DNA from: an uncultured Blautia sp.
Lineage (GTDB): Bacteria; Bacillota; Clostridia; Lachnospirales; Lachnospiraceae
Length of the DNA: 38,306 nt
Assembly (NCBI RefSeq): GCF_937880195.1
Contig: NZ_CALFLA010000082.1
Location: 1-38,306 of the forward strand
Direction of reading: 5' to 3'
A program made the position numbers and the translations under genes. Under the pieces are notes generated by a model. It was not told the origin of the DNA and did not search any database. It saw only the letters and a program-made list of their open reading frames with translations. This document shows, one piece after another, positions 17,089-24,820 of this stretch (within the stretch, counting starts at the first letter, position 1; each line of letters opens with the position of its first letter).

Positions 17089-17290
17089 ATAGGTGCCGGA
17101 CATTGTCCGGGTAATAGGGAAACAGGTGAAAATCCTGTGCGATCTCGTCACTGTAATTAAGGAGTAGGAAGCAAAGGTATGATAGATACAGCCACTGGGA
17201 AACTGGGAAGGCTGCTTCCTATGATGATCTATTAGTCAGGAAACCTGCCTTTTGTTGGTACGGGGACTGTAGTCCCGGATCACGAGTAAT
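17089..17290 (+). promoter_or_regulatory. Cobalamin (adenosylcobalamin-type) riboswitch
   Basis: The conserved elements appear in order: GGGAAACAGGTG near 17118, GAAAATCCTGTGCG, a GTCACTGTAA segment, AGCCACTGGGAAACTGGGAAGGC around 17191-17213, and the B12 box AGTCAGGAAACCTGCC at 17234-17249. The limits are approximate. Binding of a cobalamin should favour the terminator at 17317 and shut off the downstream genes, so expression is expected when cobalamin is scarce. Confidence 0.93.
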
Positions 17291-17316
17291 TGGTTGTACC
17301 GCGTATGTTCCGCACT

Positions 17317-17347
17317 CCTTTTACCCTTATAAGTAAAAGGTTTTTTT
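17317..17347 (+). terminator. Riboswitch expression-platform terminator
   Basis: CCTTTTAC (17317-17324) pairs with GTAAAAGG (17333-17340), followed directly by seven T. It lies between the riboswitch and the first gene. The rest of the leader, 17348-17480, holds a small CTGCGT/ACGCAG hairpin (17427-17445) and the AAAGGAGG ribosome binding site. Confidence 0.88.
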
Positions 17348-17480
17348 ATTTATTGGGAAATTCTTTTACAAAAAGGCAGAAGGCAGGAATATAATTCTCC
17401 GTACGTTTTTATTCAGTTGGGACGGACTGCGTATGTCAGACGCAGACGCTCAGACAGTGTAAAAAAGGAGGATAAACAAA

Positions 17481-18758
17481 ATGAAAAACAAAACTGTAAA
17501 AGCACTGGCAATTCTTATGACAATCACCATGGTTTCCATGACAGGAGCATCTGGTGTTCTTGCGGCTGAGACAGACGCAGAAGCAACAGAGACAACGGCG
17601 GAAGCAGCCGATGAGGATCAGGCAGCGGCAGACAATGCGGCGGCTCTGATCGACAAGATCTATGTACAGGAAAGGACAGAAACTACAGATGATGACTGCA
17701 AGGCAGCAAAAGAAGCCTGGGATGGGCTGACAGATGAGCAGAAGGAACTGGTAGAGGGAGAAAATGCAAGCCCGGATTATTTTGGCCTTGATACAGGAGA
17801 CGCTTCTGCAGATGATGCCAGAAACAGTGATGAAATTGGCGAGAACGAACTTCTTGTTGTCAGCTTTGGAACCTCATATAACGACAGCCGTGTAGAGGAT
17901 ATCAAGAGTATTGAAGATGCCCTTGCAGAGGCTTATCCAGACTGGTCTGTAAGAAGAGCTTTTACCGCACAGATCATTATTAACCATGTACAGGCAAGAG
18001 ACGGAGAAATCATTGATAATATGCAGCAGGCTCTTGACCGCGCAGTAGAAAACGGAGTTAAGAATCTGGTGGTACAGCCTACCCATCTGATGCATGGAGC
18101 AGAATATGACGAGATGGCAGAGGTTCTTGATGAATACAGCGACAAGTTTGAATCTGTTGCCATTGCAGAGCCTATGCTTGGCGAGGTAGGAGACGACGCT
18201 GCTGTTATTAATGAGGACAAGGAAGCAGTTGCAAAGGCTGTTGTAGACGCAGCGGTAAAAGAGGCAGGCTTTGATTCTATGGACGCGGCTGCAGAAGATG
18301 GCACAGCATTTGTTTTCCTGGGACATGGAACTTCCCATACTGCAAAAGTAAGCTACAGCCAGATGCAGACACAGATGGAAGAGCTTGGCTATAAAAACGC
18401 ATTTATCGGAACTGTTGAGGGCGAGCCGGAAGATACTGCATGTGAGGCTGTGATTGATAAGGTAAAAGAAGCAGGCTATAAAAAACTTGTTCTTCGTCCG
18501 CTGATGGTGGTTGCAGGAGATCATGCAAATAACGATATGGCTGGTGCTGAGGAAGATTCTTGGAAGAGCATGATGGAGGCTTCCGGTGCTTTTGACAGTG
18601 TAGATGCCCAGATTGCAGGACTGGGAGGAATTGAGGCGGTACAGGAGCTGTATGTAGCGCATACAAAGGCTGCCATTGATTCTCTTGGAGCAGATGAATC
18701 TTTTGAAGCTGAAGAGACAGAAGATACAGCAGAAGAAGTGGAAACAACAGAAGAATAA
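17481..18758 (+). CDS. cbiK: Exported CbiK-like sirohydrochlorin cobaltochelatase
   Basis: A 425-residue protein: Sec signal peptide (residues 1-29, ending VLAAE), an acidic linker of about 90 residues, then a CbiK class II chelatase domain (about 121-400) and an acidic Glu/Thr tail. Key residues appear in order: GHG His282, Glu313 in VEGEP, and His348 in VVAGDHANND, spaced much like the metal ligands of Salmonella CbiK. CbiK inserts cobalt into sirohydrochlorin in anaerobic cobalamin synthesis, a cytosolic job; export is unusual, although periplasmic CbiK forms are known in Desulfovibrio. No other cobalamin synthesis gene is present. As first gene behind the B12 riboswitch, followed by uptake genes, it may insert or remove metal from external tetrapyrroles (inference). 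Confidence 0.88.
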   Translation: MKNKTVKALAILMTITMVSMTGASGVLAAETDAEATETTAEAADEDQAAADNAAALIDKIYVQERTETTDDDCKAAKEAWDGLTDEQKELVEGENASPDYFGLDTGDASADDARNSDEIGENELLVVSFGTSYNDSRVEDIKSIEDALAEAYPDWSVRRAFTAQIIINHVQARDGEIIDNMQQALDRAVENGVKNLVVQPTHLMHGAEYDEMAEVLDEYSDKFESVAIAEPMLGEVGDDAAVINEDKEAVAKAVVDAAVKEAGFDSMDAAAEDGTAFVFLGHGTSHTAKVSYSQMQTQMEELGYKNAFIGTVEGEPEDTACEAVIDKVKEAGYKKLVLRPLMVVAGDHANNDMAGAEEDSWKSMMEASGAFDSVDAQIAGLGGIEAVQELYVAHTKAAIDSLGADESFEAEETEDTAEEVETTEE

Positions 18759-18796
18759 GGACAGACAGCCTGAAACAAAGGCTGTATCATAAAGGG

Positions 18797-18846
18797 ACTG
18801 CTGCAAGGCTGCGCTTAAGAAGCAGTGGCTTTGCAGCAGTTTTTTA
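18797..18846 (+). terminator. Internal terminator or attenuator between cbiK and the NEAT-like gene
   Basis: ACTGCTGCAA (18797-18806) pairs with TTGCAGCAGT (18831-18840), with a further inner CTGC/GCAG helix, followed by a run of six T. It probably reduces but need not abolish read-through, because no new promoter is obvious before the next gene. Confidence 0.78.
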
Positions 18847-18867
18847 AGAAAGAGGAGGAAAAGGATT

Positions 18868-19737
18868 ATGAAACACAAATTTGTGACGGCGCTGTGCGTA
18901 ATGAGCGCGGCAATTCTTATTGGAAACGCAGGTATTGTTTTTGCAGAGGAAAAAGCAGTGGAAACACAGGACGCTTCCACGGAAAAGACTGACAATGTTC
19001 TTGAAGACGGAATTTATACCGCAGAATTTGATACGGACAGCAACATGTTCCATGTTAACGAAGCAAAGGACGGCAAGGGAGTTCTTACAGTAAAGGACGG
19101 AGCAATGACCATCCATGTCAGCCTTGTTTCCAAGAGCATTGTGAATCTTTTCCCTGGACTTGCGGAGGATGCCAAAAAAGAGGGGGCAGAGATTTTGGAG
19201 CCTACAACAGATGAGGTGACATATAGCGACGGATATACGGAAGAGGTTTATGGATTTGATGTTCCGGTTCCGGTGCTGGATGAGGAGTTTGACGTTGCTC
19301 TTCTTGGAAAAAAAGGCAAATGGTACGATCATAAGGTAAGTGTGTCAAACCCGGTTCCGGCCAGCGAAGAAGAAGCAGAGGCTTTTCAGGGAAAAACAGC
19401 AAAGGATCTGGGACTGGAAGATGGAAATTATACGGCAAAAGTGTCCCTGGAAGGCGGATCAGGAAAAGCCACTGTAGAAAGTCCTGCAAAACTTACAGTA
19501 AAGGACAATGAGATTACAGCTGTGATAAAGTGGAGCAGTCCCAACTATGATTACATGGTTGTGGATGGAGAAAAGTATGAGATGACAAATAAAGAAGGAA
19601 ACTCCACCTTTGAGATTCCTGTGGCAGGATTTGACGGGTCGATCCCGGTAAAAGCCAATACCGTTGCTATGAGCGAGCCTCATGAGATTGACTATACTCT
19701 TAAGTTTGATTCAGAATCTCTGAAAGAGGAGAAGTAA
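18868..19737 (+). CDS. Secreted two-domain NEAT-like binding protein
   Basis: A 289-residue protein with a Sec signal peptide (cleavage near VFAEE) and two tandem beta-rich domains (about 45-165 and 173-285). Both open with LEDGxYTA, contain a LTVKDxxMT/ITxxI strand pattern, and end in a strand with a candidate heme-type tyrosine (WYDHKVSV in the first, HEIDYTLKF in the second). This order and size resemble NEAT heme-binding domains of Firmicutes, but similarity is by pattern only and the ligand could be another tetrapyrrole. No lipobox, LPXTG or membrane anchor is visible. Its stop overlaps the start of the substrate-binding protein gene by one base, tying it to the ABC importer. Confidence 0.62.
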   Translation: MKHKFVTALCVMSAAILIGNAGIVFAEEKAVETQDASTEKTDNVLEDGIYTAEFDTDSNMFHVNEAKDGKGVLTVKDGAMTIHVSLVSKSIVNLFPGLAEDAKKEGAEILEPTTDEVTYSDGYTEEVYGFDVPVPVLDEEFDVALLGKKGKWYDHKVSVSNPVPASEEEAEAFQGKTAKDLGLEDGNYTAKVSLEGGSGKATVESPAKLTVKDNEITAVIKWSSPNYDYMVVDGEKYEMTNKEGNSTFEIPVAGFDGSIPVKANTVAMSEPHEIDYTLKFDSESLKEEK

Positions 19738-20891
19738 TGATAAAAAAAATATGTACATTTGTGCTGTGTGGTCTGGCAGCGGCAGCGGTCATGTGGTCGG
19801 GATCAGCTGCGGTTCTGGCAGCGGAAGTGCAAAAGGCGCCGGAGATTGCCGGACTGACCTTTGACCACAGCATGGAGCTTTCCTATGCGGAAGAATTTTC
19901 TGTGGATTACTATGACGGCGGATATGCTCTGATCACAGTGATGGAGGACGGTCAGTTCCTTGTTGTACCAGAAGGAAAAAAGGCGCCAAAGGGTCTGGAT
20001 AAAGATATTACTGTGATCCAGAAACCAGTGAATAATATTTATCTGGTAGCAACCTCAGCCATGAATCTTTTCTGCGCTTTGGACAGTCTGGATCATATCA
20101 GCCTGTCAGGAACAGACGCGGAGGGCTGGCATATTGAAAAGGCAAAAAAAGCCCTGGAGGATGGAAATATTTCTTTTGCAGGCAAATACAGCGCGCCGGA
20201 TTACGAACTGATCCTTTCCAAAAACTGCGGTCTTGCCATAGAATCTACCATGATCTATCATACGCCGGAGGTAAAAGAAAAACTGGAGCAGTTTGGCATT
20301 CCAGTGCTTGTGGAACGGTCCAGCTATGAATCTCATCCTCTTGGCCGGACAGAGTGGCTGAAGCTCTATGCAGTGCTTCTTGACAAAGAGGAAGAGGCAG
20401 ACAGGCTTTTTAAAGAACAGGCGGATAAGCTGAAAAAAATTGAAAACAGTGAAAACACAGGAAAAACCGCTGCATTTTTTTATATTAATTCCGTAGGCGC
20501 GGCAAATGTTCGTAAATCCAACGATTATGTGGCAAAAATGATCGACCTTGCAGGGGGAAAATATATATTTGATAACCTGGGAGAGAACGACAACGCTCTT
20601 TCCACGATGAATATGCAAATGGAAGAATTTTACGCAACAGCAAAAGACGCAGATTATATTATTTATAACAGTACCATTGACGGAGAACTGGAGACCATAG
20701 ACCAGCTTCTTGCAAAAAGTTCCCTTCTTGGGGATTTTAAGGCTGTTAAAGAGGGAAACGTGTGGTGTACCGGACAGAATCTTTTTCAGGAAACTATGGA
20801 GCTGGGAACAATGATAGAGGATATCCACACAATGCTGACCACAGATGATAAAAGCCTGGAAGAGCTTACTTTTATGCATAAGCTGAAATAA
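19737..20891 (+). CDS. FecB/BtuF-type ABC transporter substrate-binding protein
   Basis: A 384-residue extracytoplasmic binding protein of the periplasmic-binding class III fold: an N-terminal lobe (VIQKPVNNIYLVATSAMNLFCALD), a linking helix, and a C-terminal lobe (TAAFFYINSVGAANVRKSNDYVAKMIDLAGG) as in BtuF, FhuD and heme-binding proteins. The signal peptide ends near VLAAE and shows no lipobox cysteine, which is unusual for a Gram-positive ABC binding protein, since these are normally lipoproteins. The ligand is probably a corrinoid, heme-like tetrapyrrole or iron chelate. It is translationally coupled to the NEAT-like gene upstream and followed after 22 bases by its permease. Confidence 0.85.
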   Translation: MIKKICTFVLCGLAAAAVMWSGSAAVLAAEVQKAPEIAGLTFDHSMELSYAEEFSVDYYDGGYALITVMEDGQFLVVPEGKKAPKGLDKDITVIQKPVNNIYLVATSAMNLFCALDSLDHISLSGTDAEGWHIEKAKKALEDGNISFAGKYSAPDYELILSKNCGLAIESTMIYHTPEVKEKLEQFGIPVLVERSSYESHPLGRTEWLKLYAVLLDKEEEADRLFKEQADKLKKIENSENTGKTAAFFYINSVGAANVRKSNDYVAKMIDLAGGKYIFDNLGENDNALSTMNMQMEEFYATAKDADYIIYNSTIDGELETIDQLLAKSSLLGDFKAVKEGNVWCTGQNLFQETMELGTMIEDIHTMLTTDDKSLEELTFMHKLK

Positions 20892-20913
20892 TAAGGGCAG
20901 GAAGGATAGAACC

Positions 20914-21930
20914 ATGAGAAAAAAGCTGCATTTCAGATATTTGCTGGCCTTTGGCCTTCTGGGGATGCTTCTGATCTTTTTTGTAATATGGAATATTAAT
21001 TCTGGAAGCATTGAGATTTCCGTAAAAGATATTGCAGGAATTCTGTTTCTGGGAAAAGGAGAAGAAACAGCCAGAAATATTGTATGGGAAATACGGCTGC
21101 CCAGAATTCTTGCTGCCTGTATCCTAGGTGGTGCTCTGTCTGTATCTGGTTTTCTTTTGCAGACATTTTTCGGGAATCCTATTGCAAGCCCTTTTGTTCT
21201 TGGAATCTCATCGGGAGCCAAGCTGGTAGTATCTCTTGTAATGATCTTCCTTTTGGGAAAATCTATGGTAGCTTCTTCGGCTGTTCTGATCCTTGCTGCT
21301 TTTGCAGGTTCAATGATCTCCATGGGGTTTGTGCTGATCGTGGCAAAAAAGGTAAAGCAGATGTCAGCTCTTATTATCAGCGGTATTATGATCGGATATA
21401 TCTGTTCCGCCATTACAGACTTTGTTATAACCTTTGCAGACGATTCTAATATTGTGAACCTTCATAACTGGTCCTTGGGAAGCTTTTCAGGAATGAACTG
21501 GGAAAATGTAAGGATGATGGCAGCAGTGGTTCTGGTTACTGTGGCAGTTGTATTTTTTATGTCAAAGCCTATTGGAGCCTATCAGCTTGGAGAGGGCTAC
21601 GCCCAGAATATGGGAGTAAACATAAAAGTTTTTCGTGTGGCTTTAATCTTGCTTTCTAGCGTTTTATCGGCTTGCGTCACAGCCTTTGCAGGTCCTATAT
21701 CATTTGTTGGAATTGCTGTGCCCCATCTTGTTAAAAGCCTTCTTAAGACTGCAAAGCCCCTTCTTGTTATTCCGGCCTGTTTCCTGGGAGGCGCGGTTTT
21801 CTGCCTGTTCTGCGATCTGATCGCACGAACGGCTTTTGCGCCTACAGAACTTAGTATCAGTTCCGTAACAGCCGTATTTGGCGCTCCGGTGGTAATTTAT
21901 ATTATGATTCGCAGAAAGAGGACTGTATAA
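20914..21930 (+). CDS. FecCD/BtuC-type ABC transporter permease
   Basis: A 338-residue membrane protein with about nine or ten transmembrane helices. It shows FecCD signatures: IRLPRILAACILGGALSVSG near residue 65, GNPIASPFVLGISSGAK, and GPISFVGIAVPHLVK in the coupling region contacting the ATPase. The family forms homodimeric channels for cobalamin, heme and siderophores. GGCAGGAAGG precedes the ATG. Its TAATG junction overlaps the ATPase start by one base. Confidence 0.94.
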   Translation: MRKKLHFRYLLAFGLLGMLLIFFVIWNINSGSIEISVKDIAGILFLGKGEETARNIVWEIRLPRILAACILGGALSVSGFLLQTFFGNPIASPFVLGISSGAKLVVSLVMIFLLGKSMVASSAVLILAAFAGSMISMGFVLIVAKKVKQMSALIISGIMIGYICSAITDFVITFADDSNIVNLHNWSLGSFSGMNWENVRMMAAVVLVTVAVVFFMSKPIGAYQLGEGYAQNMGVNIKVFRVALILLSSVLSACVTAFAGPISFVGIAVPHLVKSLLKTAKPLLVIPACFLGGAVFCLFCDLIARTAFAPTELSISSVTAVFGAPVVIYIMIRRKRTV

Positions 21931-23030
21931 TGGAAAAATACTTTATCCATACAGAGCAGATGACAGTTGGATATGAGGGAAAACCCCTTATCCGGGATAT
22001 TGAGATTTCTTTAAACAGAGGGGAAATCCTGACTTTGATCGGTCCAAACGGAGCTGGTAAATCCACCATATTAAAAAGTATGACAAAACAGCTTAAACTG
22101 GTTGGAGGAACGGTTTACCTTGGCGGAGAGCTTATGAACCGTATGTCAGGAAAAGAGATTGCCAAAAGGCTGGCGGTTGTTATGACAGAGCGTATACGCC
22201 CTGAGCTTATGACCTGCGAGGATATTGTGGCAACAGGCCGTTATCCCTATACAGGAACCCTTGGCATACTGGGTGATAAGGATTGGGAAAAAGTCCATGA
22301 GGCTATGGAGCTGGTTCACGCTCTGGAATTTAAGGATCGGGATTTTACTGCCATCAGCGACGGACAGAGGCAAAGGATACTTCTGGCAAGAGCAATCTGC
22401 CAGGAGCCGGAGGTGATCGTCCTTGACGAGCCTACCTCATTTCTTGATATTCGTCATAAGCTGGAGCTTCTCGCTATATTAAAAAATATGGTGATCCAGA
22501 AAAAAACAGCAGTTCTCATGTCTCTTCACGAACTGGATCTTGCTCAGAAGATTTCAGATTCTGTAATCTGTGTTCATGGAGATAAAATTGAAAAATATGG
22601 CCCGCCAGAGGAAATCTTTACTTCGGAATATATCCACCATCTTTATGGGATTACAACAGGAAGCTACAACGCGGCTTTTGGATGCCTGGAAATGGACGCC
22701 CCGAAAGGAAAACCAGAAGTGTTTGTCATCGGAGGAAACGGAAAGGGAATTTCCACTTACCGAAAGCTTCAGAGAAGAGGAATCCCTTTTGCAGCAGGCA
22801 TTCTTCATAAAAACGATATGGATTATGAGGTTGCAAAGGTTCTGGCAGCTCAGGTAGCAACAGAGGAACCCTTTGAGATGATCAGTGATGAAACATATCA
22901 AAAAGCAAAGGAGATCATGGAAACCTGCAGCCAGGTGATCTGCTGTATAGATACTTTTGGGCCTGCAAATGAAAAAAATAAAGACCTGATGCTTCTGGCA
23001 AAAAAAGCCGGAAAGCTGGTAATAAATTAA
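21930..23030 (+). CDS. FecE/BtuD-type ABC ATPase with C-terminal Rossmann-like extension
   Basis: A 366-residue protein. Residues 1-250 form a siderophore/cobalamin-type ABC ATPase: Walker A GPNGAGKST (38-46), a modified signature ISDGQRQR, Walker B VIVLDEPTSFLD and switch His in SLHELD. An added domain of roughly 110 residues (about 255-366) starts with a glycine-rich strand (VFVIGGNGKG), then LHKNDMDYEVAKVLAA and a second alpha/beta half. I know similar extensions on clostridial cobalamin/iron ATPases, but not their function; a nucleotide or ligand sensor is possible. It is the last gene of the operon, followed by a strong terminator. Confidence 0.9.
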   Translation: MEKYFIHTEQMTVGYEGKPLIRDIEISLNRGEILTLIGPNGAGKSTILKSMTKQLKLVGGTVYLGGELMNRMSGKEIAKRLAVVMTERIRPELMTCEDIVATGRYPYTGTLGILGDKDWEKVHEAMELVHALEFKDRDFTAISDGQRQRILLARAICQEPEVIVLDEPTSFLDIRHKLELLAILKNMVIQKKTAVLMSLHELDLAQKISDSVICVHGDKIEKYGPPEEIFTSEYIHHLYGITTGSYNAAFGCLEMDAPKGKPEVFVIGGNGKGISTYRKLQRRGIPFAAGILHKNDMDYEVAKVLAAQVATEEPFEMISDETYQKAKEIMETCSQVICCIDTFGPANEKNKDLMLLAKKAGKLVIN

Positions 23031-23034
23031 ACTG

Positions 23035-23102
23035 CTCCCCTGCCGGAAAACTGTGAACAGCAATCGATTCTTCACAGGCTTGTATAAGGCAGGGGAGTTT
23101 GT
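23035..23102 (+). terminator. Terminator of the riboswitch operon
   Basis: CTCCCCTGCC (23035-23044) pairs perfectly with GGCAGGGGAG (23088-23097), with a second internal helix CTGTGAA/TTCACAG (23051-23057, 23071-23077), followed by TTTGTT. The next promoter overlaps its 3' arm. Confidence 0.8.
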
Positions 23103-23108
23103 TATAAT
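23080..23108 (+). promoter_or_regulatory. Promoter of the ftsW-like gene
   Basis: TTGTAT (23080-23085) and a perfect TATAAT (23103-23108) are 17 bases apart. The -35 box lies inside the upstream terminator hairpin, so the two signals are nested. Confidence 0.68.
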
Positions 23109-23153
23109 AGATTAGATAACCAATAATTAAAATAGAAAGAGTCAGGTGTTTTT

Positions 23154-24347
23154 ATGGTAGCAGCACAGCAGAAGAAACTTCCTGCACAAAAAAAACAAAA
23201 AAAGAAATCCTCCAGACGGTCAAGAGTGGACTATTATGATTACAGTCTTGTGGCGGTGATCATCCTTCTGACCTGTTTTGGTTTGACTATGCTATACAGT
23301 ACCAGCGCCTATACAGCAAACTTACAGTATGGCGATGATATGTATTTTTTTAAGAAGCAGGCCGTGATCAGCGCCGTATGTATTGTGGCCATGCTTTTGA
23401 TATCCAGATTGGATTACCATATTCTGACCAGATTTGTTACTGTTCTTTACGGGGCAGCTATGTTTTTAATGTTTCTTGTAAGGACTCCTCTGGGGGTTAC
23501 GGTAAACGGAGCTAAGAGATGGCTGAAGCTTGGAATTCAGTTTCAGCCTTCAGAGATCGCCAAGATTGCCGTGATCGTCTGCCTGCCCTATATGATCGTA
23601 AAAATGGGAAAAAGAATCAATACTCTGAAAGCCTGTATGACACTGGGAGTTCTGGGAGGAGCATTGGCTTTGGGTGCATACGTGTTTACAGATAACCTAA
23701 GTACCGCTGTGATTATTTTTGGCATTACGGTGGGACTTATTTTTGTGGCTCATCCAGATGTGAAGTATTTTTTGTGGATAGCGGCAGCGGTGGCGGCGTT
23801 GATTGTAGCGATTGTAGTATTTTTATATATTACCGTAGATCCGGAAACAAATGAAAACTTCCGTATCGGACGAATCCTTGTGTGGCTTCATCCGGAGGAT
23901 TTTGCAGATGGCGCCGGCTATCAGACCATTCAGGCTCTTTATGCTATTGGATCAGGAGGATTTCTGGGAAGAGGACTGGGAAACAGTATACAGAAACTGG
24001 GAAGTGTTCCTGAGGCCCAGAACGATATGATCTTTTCCATTATCTGCGAGGAACTGGGAATTGTAGGCGGTATCATGGTGATCCTTTTGTTTGCTTATCT
24101 TTTATACCGTTTGTTCTTTATTGCGCAGAATGCGCCGGATCTTCTGGGTTCGTTGATGGTAACGGGAATCTTTATCCATATTTCACTGCAGGTCATCTTT
24201 AACATTGCCGTAGTGGTAAATATGATCCCCAATACAGGCGTCACTCTTCCGTTTATCAGCTACGGAGGTACGTCGATCCTGTTTTTGATGGCGGAAATGG
24301 GACTGGCATTAAGCGTTTCCAGAAAGATCAGATTCCAGGATATTTAA
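23154..24347 (+). CDS. FtsW/RodA/SpoVE family SEDS peptidoglycan polymerase
   Basis: A 397-residue integral membrane protein with a basic cytosolic N-terminus (QKKLPAQKKQKKKSSRRSR) and about ten transmembrane helices. SEDS hallmarks are GAKRWLKLGIQFQPSEIAK, VPEAQNDMIFSIICEELGI and LPFISYGGTS. The VNGAKRW and PEAQNDMIF forms are closer to FtsW/SpoVE than to RodA, so it is probably the division-type lipid II glycosyltransferase partner of a class B PBP. No PBP gene is adjacent. It is preceded by its own promoter. The ribosome binding site is weak (CAGGTG). Confidence 0.9.
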   Translation: MVAAQQKKLPAQKKQKKKSSRRSRVDYYDYSLVAVIILLTCFGLTMLYSTSAYTANLQYGDDMYFFKKQAVISAVCIVAMLLISRLDYHILTRFVTVLYGAAMFLMFLVRTPLGVTVNGAKRWLKLGIQFQPSEIAKIAVIVCLPYMIVKMGKRINTLKACMTLGVLGGALALGAYVFTDNLSTAVIIFGITVGLIFVAHPDVKYFLWIAAAVAALIVAIVVFLYITVDPETNENFRIGRILVWLHPEDFADGAGYQTIQALYAIGSGGFLGRGLGNSIQKLGSVPEAQNDMIFSIICEELGIVGGIMVILLFAYLLYRLFFIAQNAPDLLGSLMVTGIFIHISLQVIFNIAVVVNMIPNTGVTLPFISYGGTSILFLMAEMGLALSVSRKIRFQDI

Positions 24348-24391
24348 AAACAAAAAGATAGCTTCATATGGTAGAAAATCCTGGAAATCTA

Positions 24392-24420
24392 TTGACAAAA
24401 ACTTATACAGAATATATACT
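24392..24420 (+). promoter_or_regulatory. Strong promoter of acpP
   Basis: A perfect TTGACA (24392-24397) and TATACT (24415-24420) have a 17-base spacer, 43 bases upstream of the acpP start. It suits a highly expressed gene. No FapR-type palindrome is seen. Confidence 0.8.
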
Positions 24421-24462
24421 TTCCACATCAAAGCATCATTCTGATAAAAGGAGAAGAGAGTA

Positions 24463-24696
24463 ATGTTAGAAGAAATGAGAAAAATGATCGCGGAGCAGTT
24501 AAGCTGTGATGAGAATGAGATTACAGCAGACACTTCTTTTAAGGATGACCTGGGAGCAGATTCCCTGGATCTTTTTGAGTTGGTAATGGCTCTGGAGGAC
24601 GAGTACAATATTGAGATTCCTGCAGAGGAGCTGAACGATCTGGCTACTGTTGGAGATGTAATTGAATATCTGAAAACAAGAGGCATTGAGGTATAA
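24463..24696 (+). CDS. acpP: Acyl carrier protein
   Basis: A 77-residue, strongly acidic protein with the canonical phosphopantetheine site GADSLDLFEL, Ser34 being the attachment residue. It carries acyl chains in fatty acid synthesis, or in a related pathway; the rest of a fab cluster is not in the window. The ribosome binding site is AAAGGAGAAGAG. Own promoter and terminator make it monocistronic. A phosphopantetheinyl transferase gene lies about 3.4 kb downstream, which could modify it, though AcpS normally does so. Confidence 0.95.
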   Translation: MLEEMRKMIAEQLSCDENEITADTSFKDDLGADSLDLFELVMALEDEYNIEIPAEELNDLATVGDVIEYLKTRGIEV

Positions 24697-24708
24697 TTAA
24701 GAATAATT

Positions 24709-24737
24709 CCCTGAGGCAGAGCTGTCTCAGGGTCTTT
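24709..24737 (+). terminator. Terminator after acpP
   Basis: CCCTGAG (24709-24715) pairs with CTCAGGG (24726-24732), followed by TCTTT. A perfect TTGACA at 24768-24773 may be the -35 box for gltX, but I cannot find a good -10 at the right distance. Confidence 0.65.
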
Positions 24738-24820
24738 CATTGATAAGGCTGCGGTATTTTTCTGTTTTTGACAGGAAACGCCGCAAATTCTTGTGATTTT
24801 TATAGAATGGGGGAGAGATC

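Noticed and set aside
24768..24820. Full promoter for gltX from the TTGACA at 24768
   Set aside because: No acceptable -10 box occurs 16 to 18 bases downstream.
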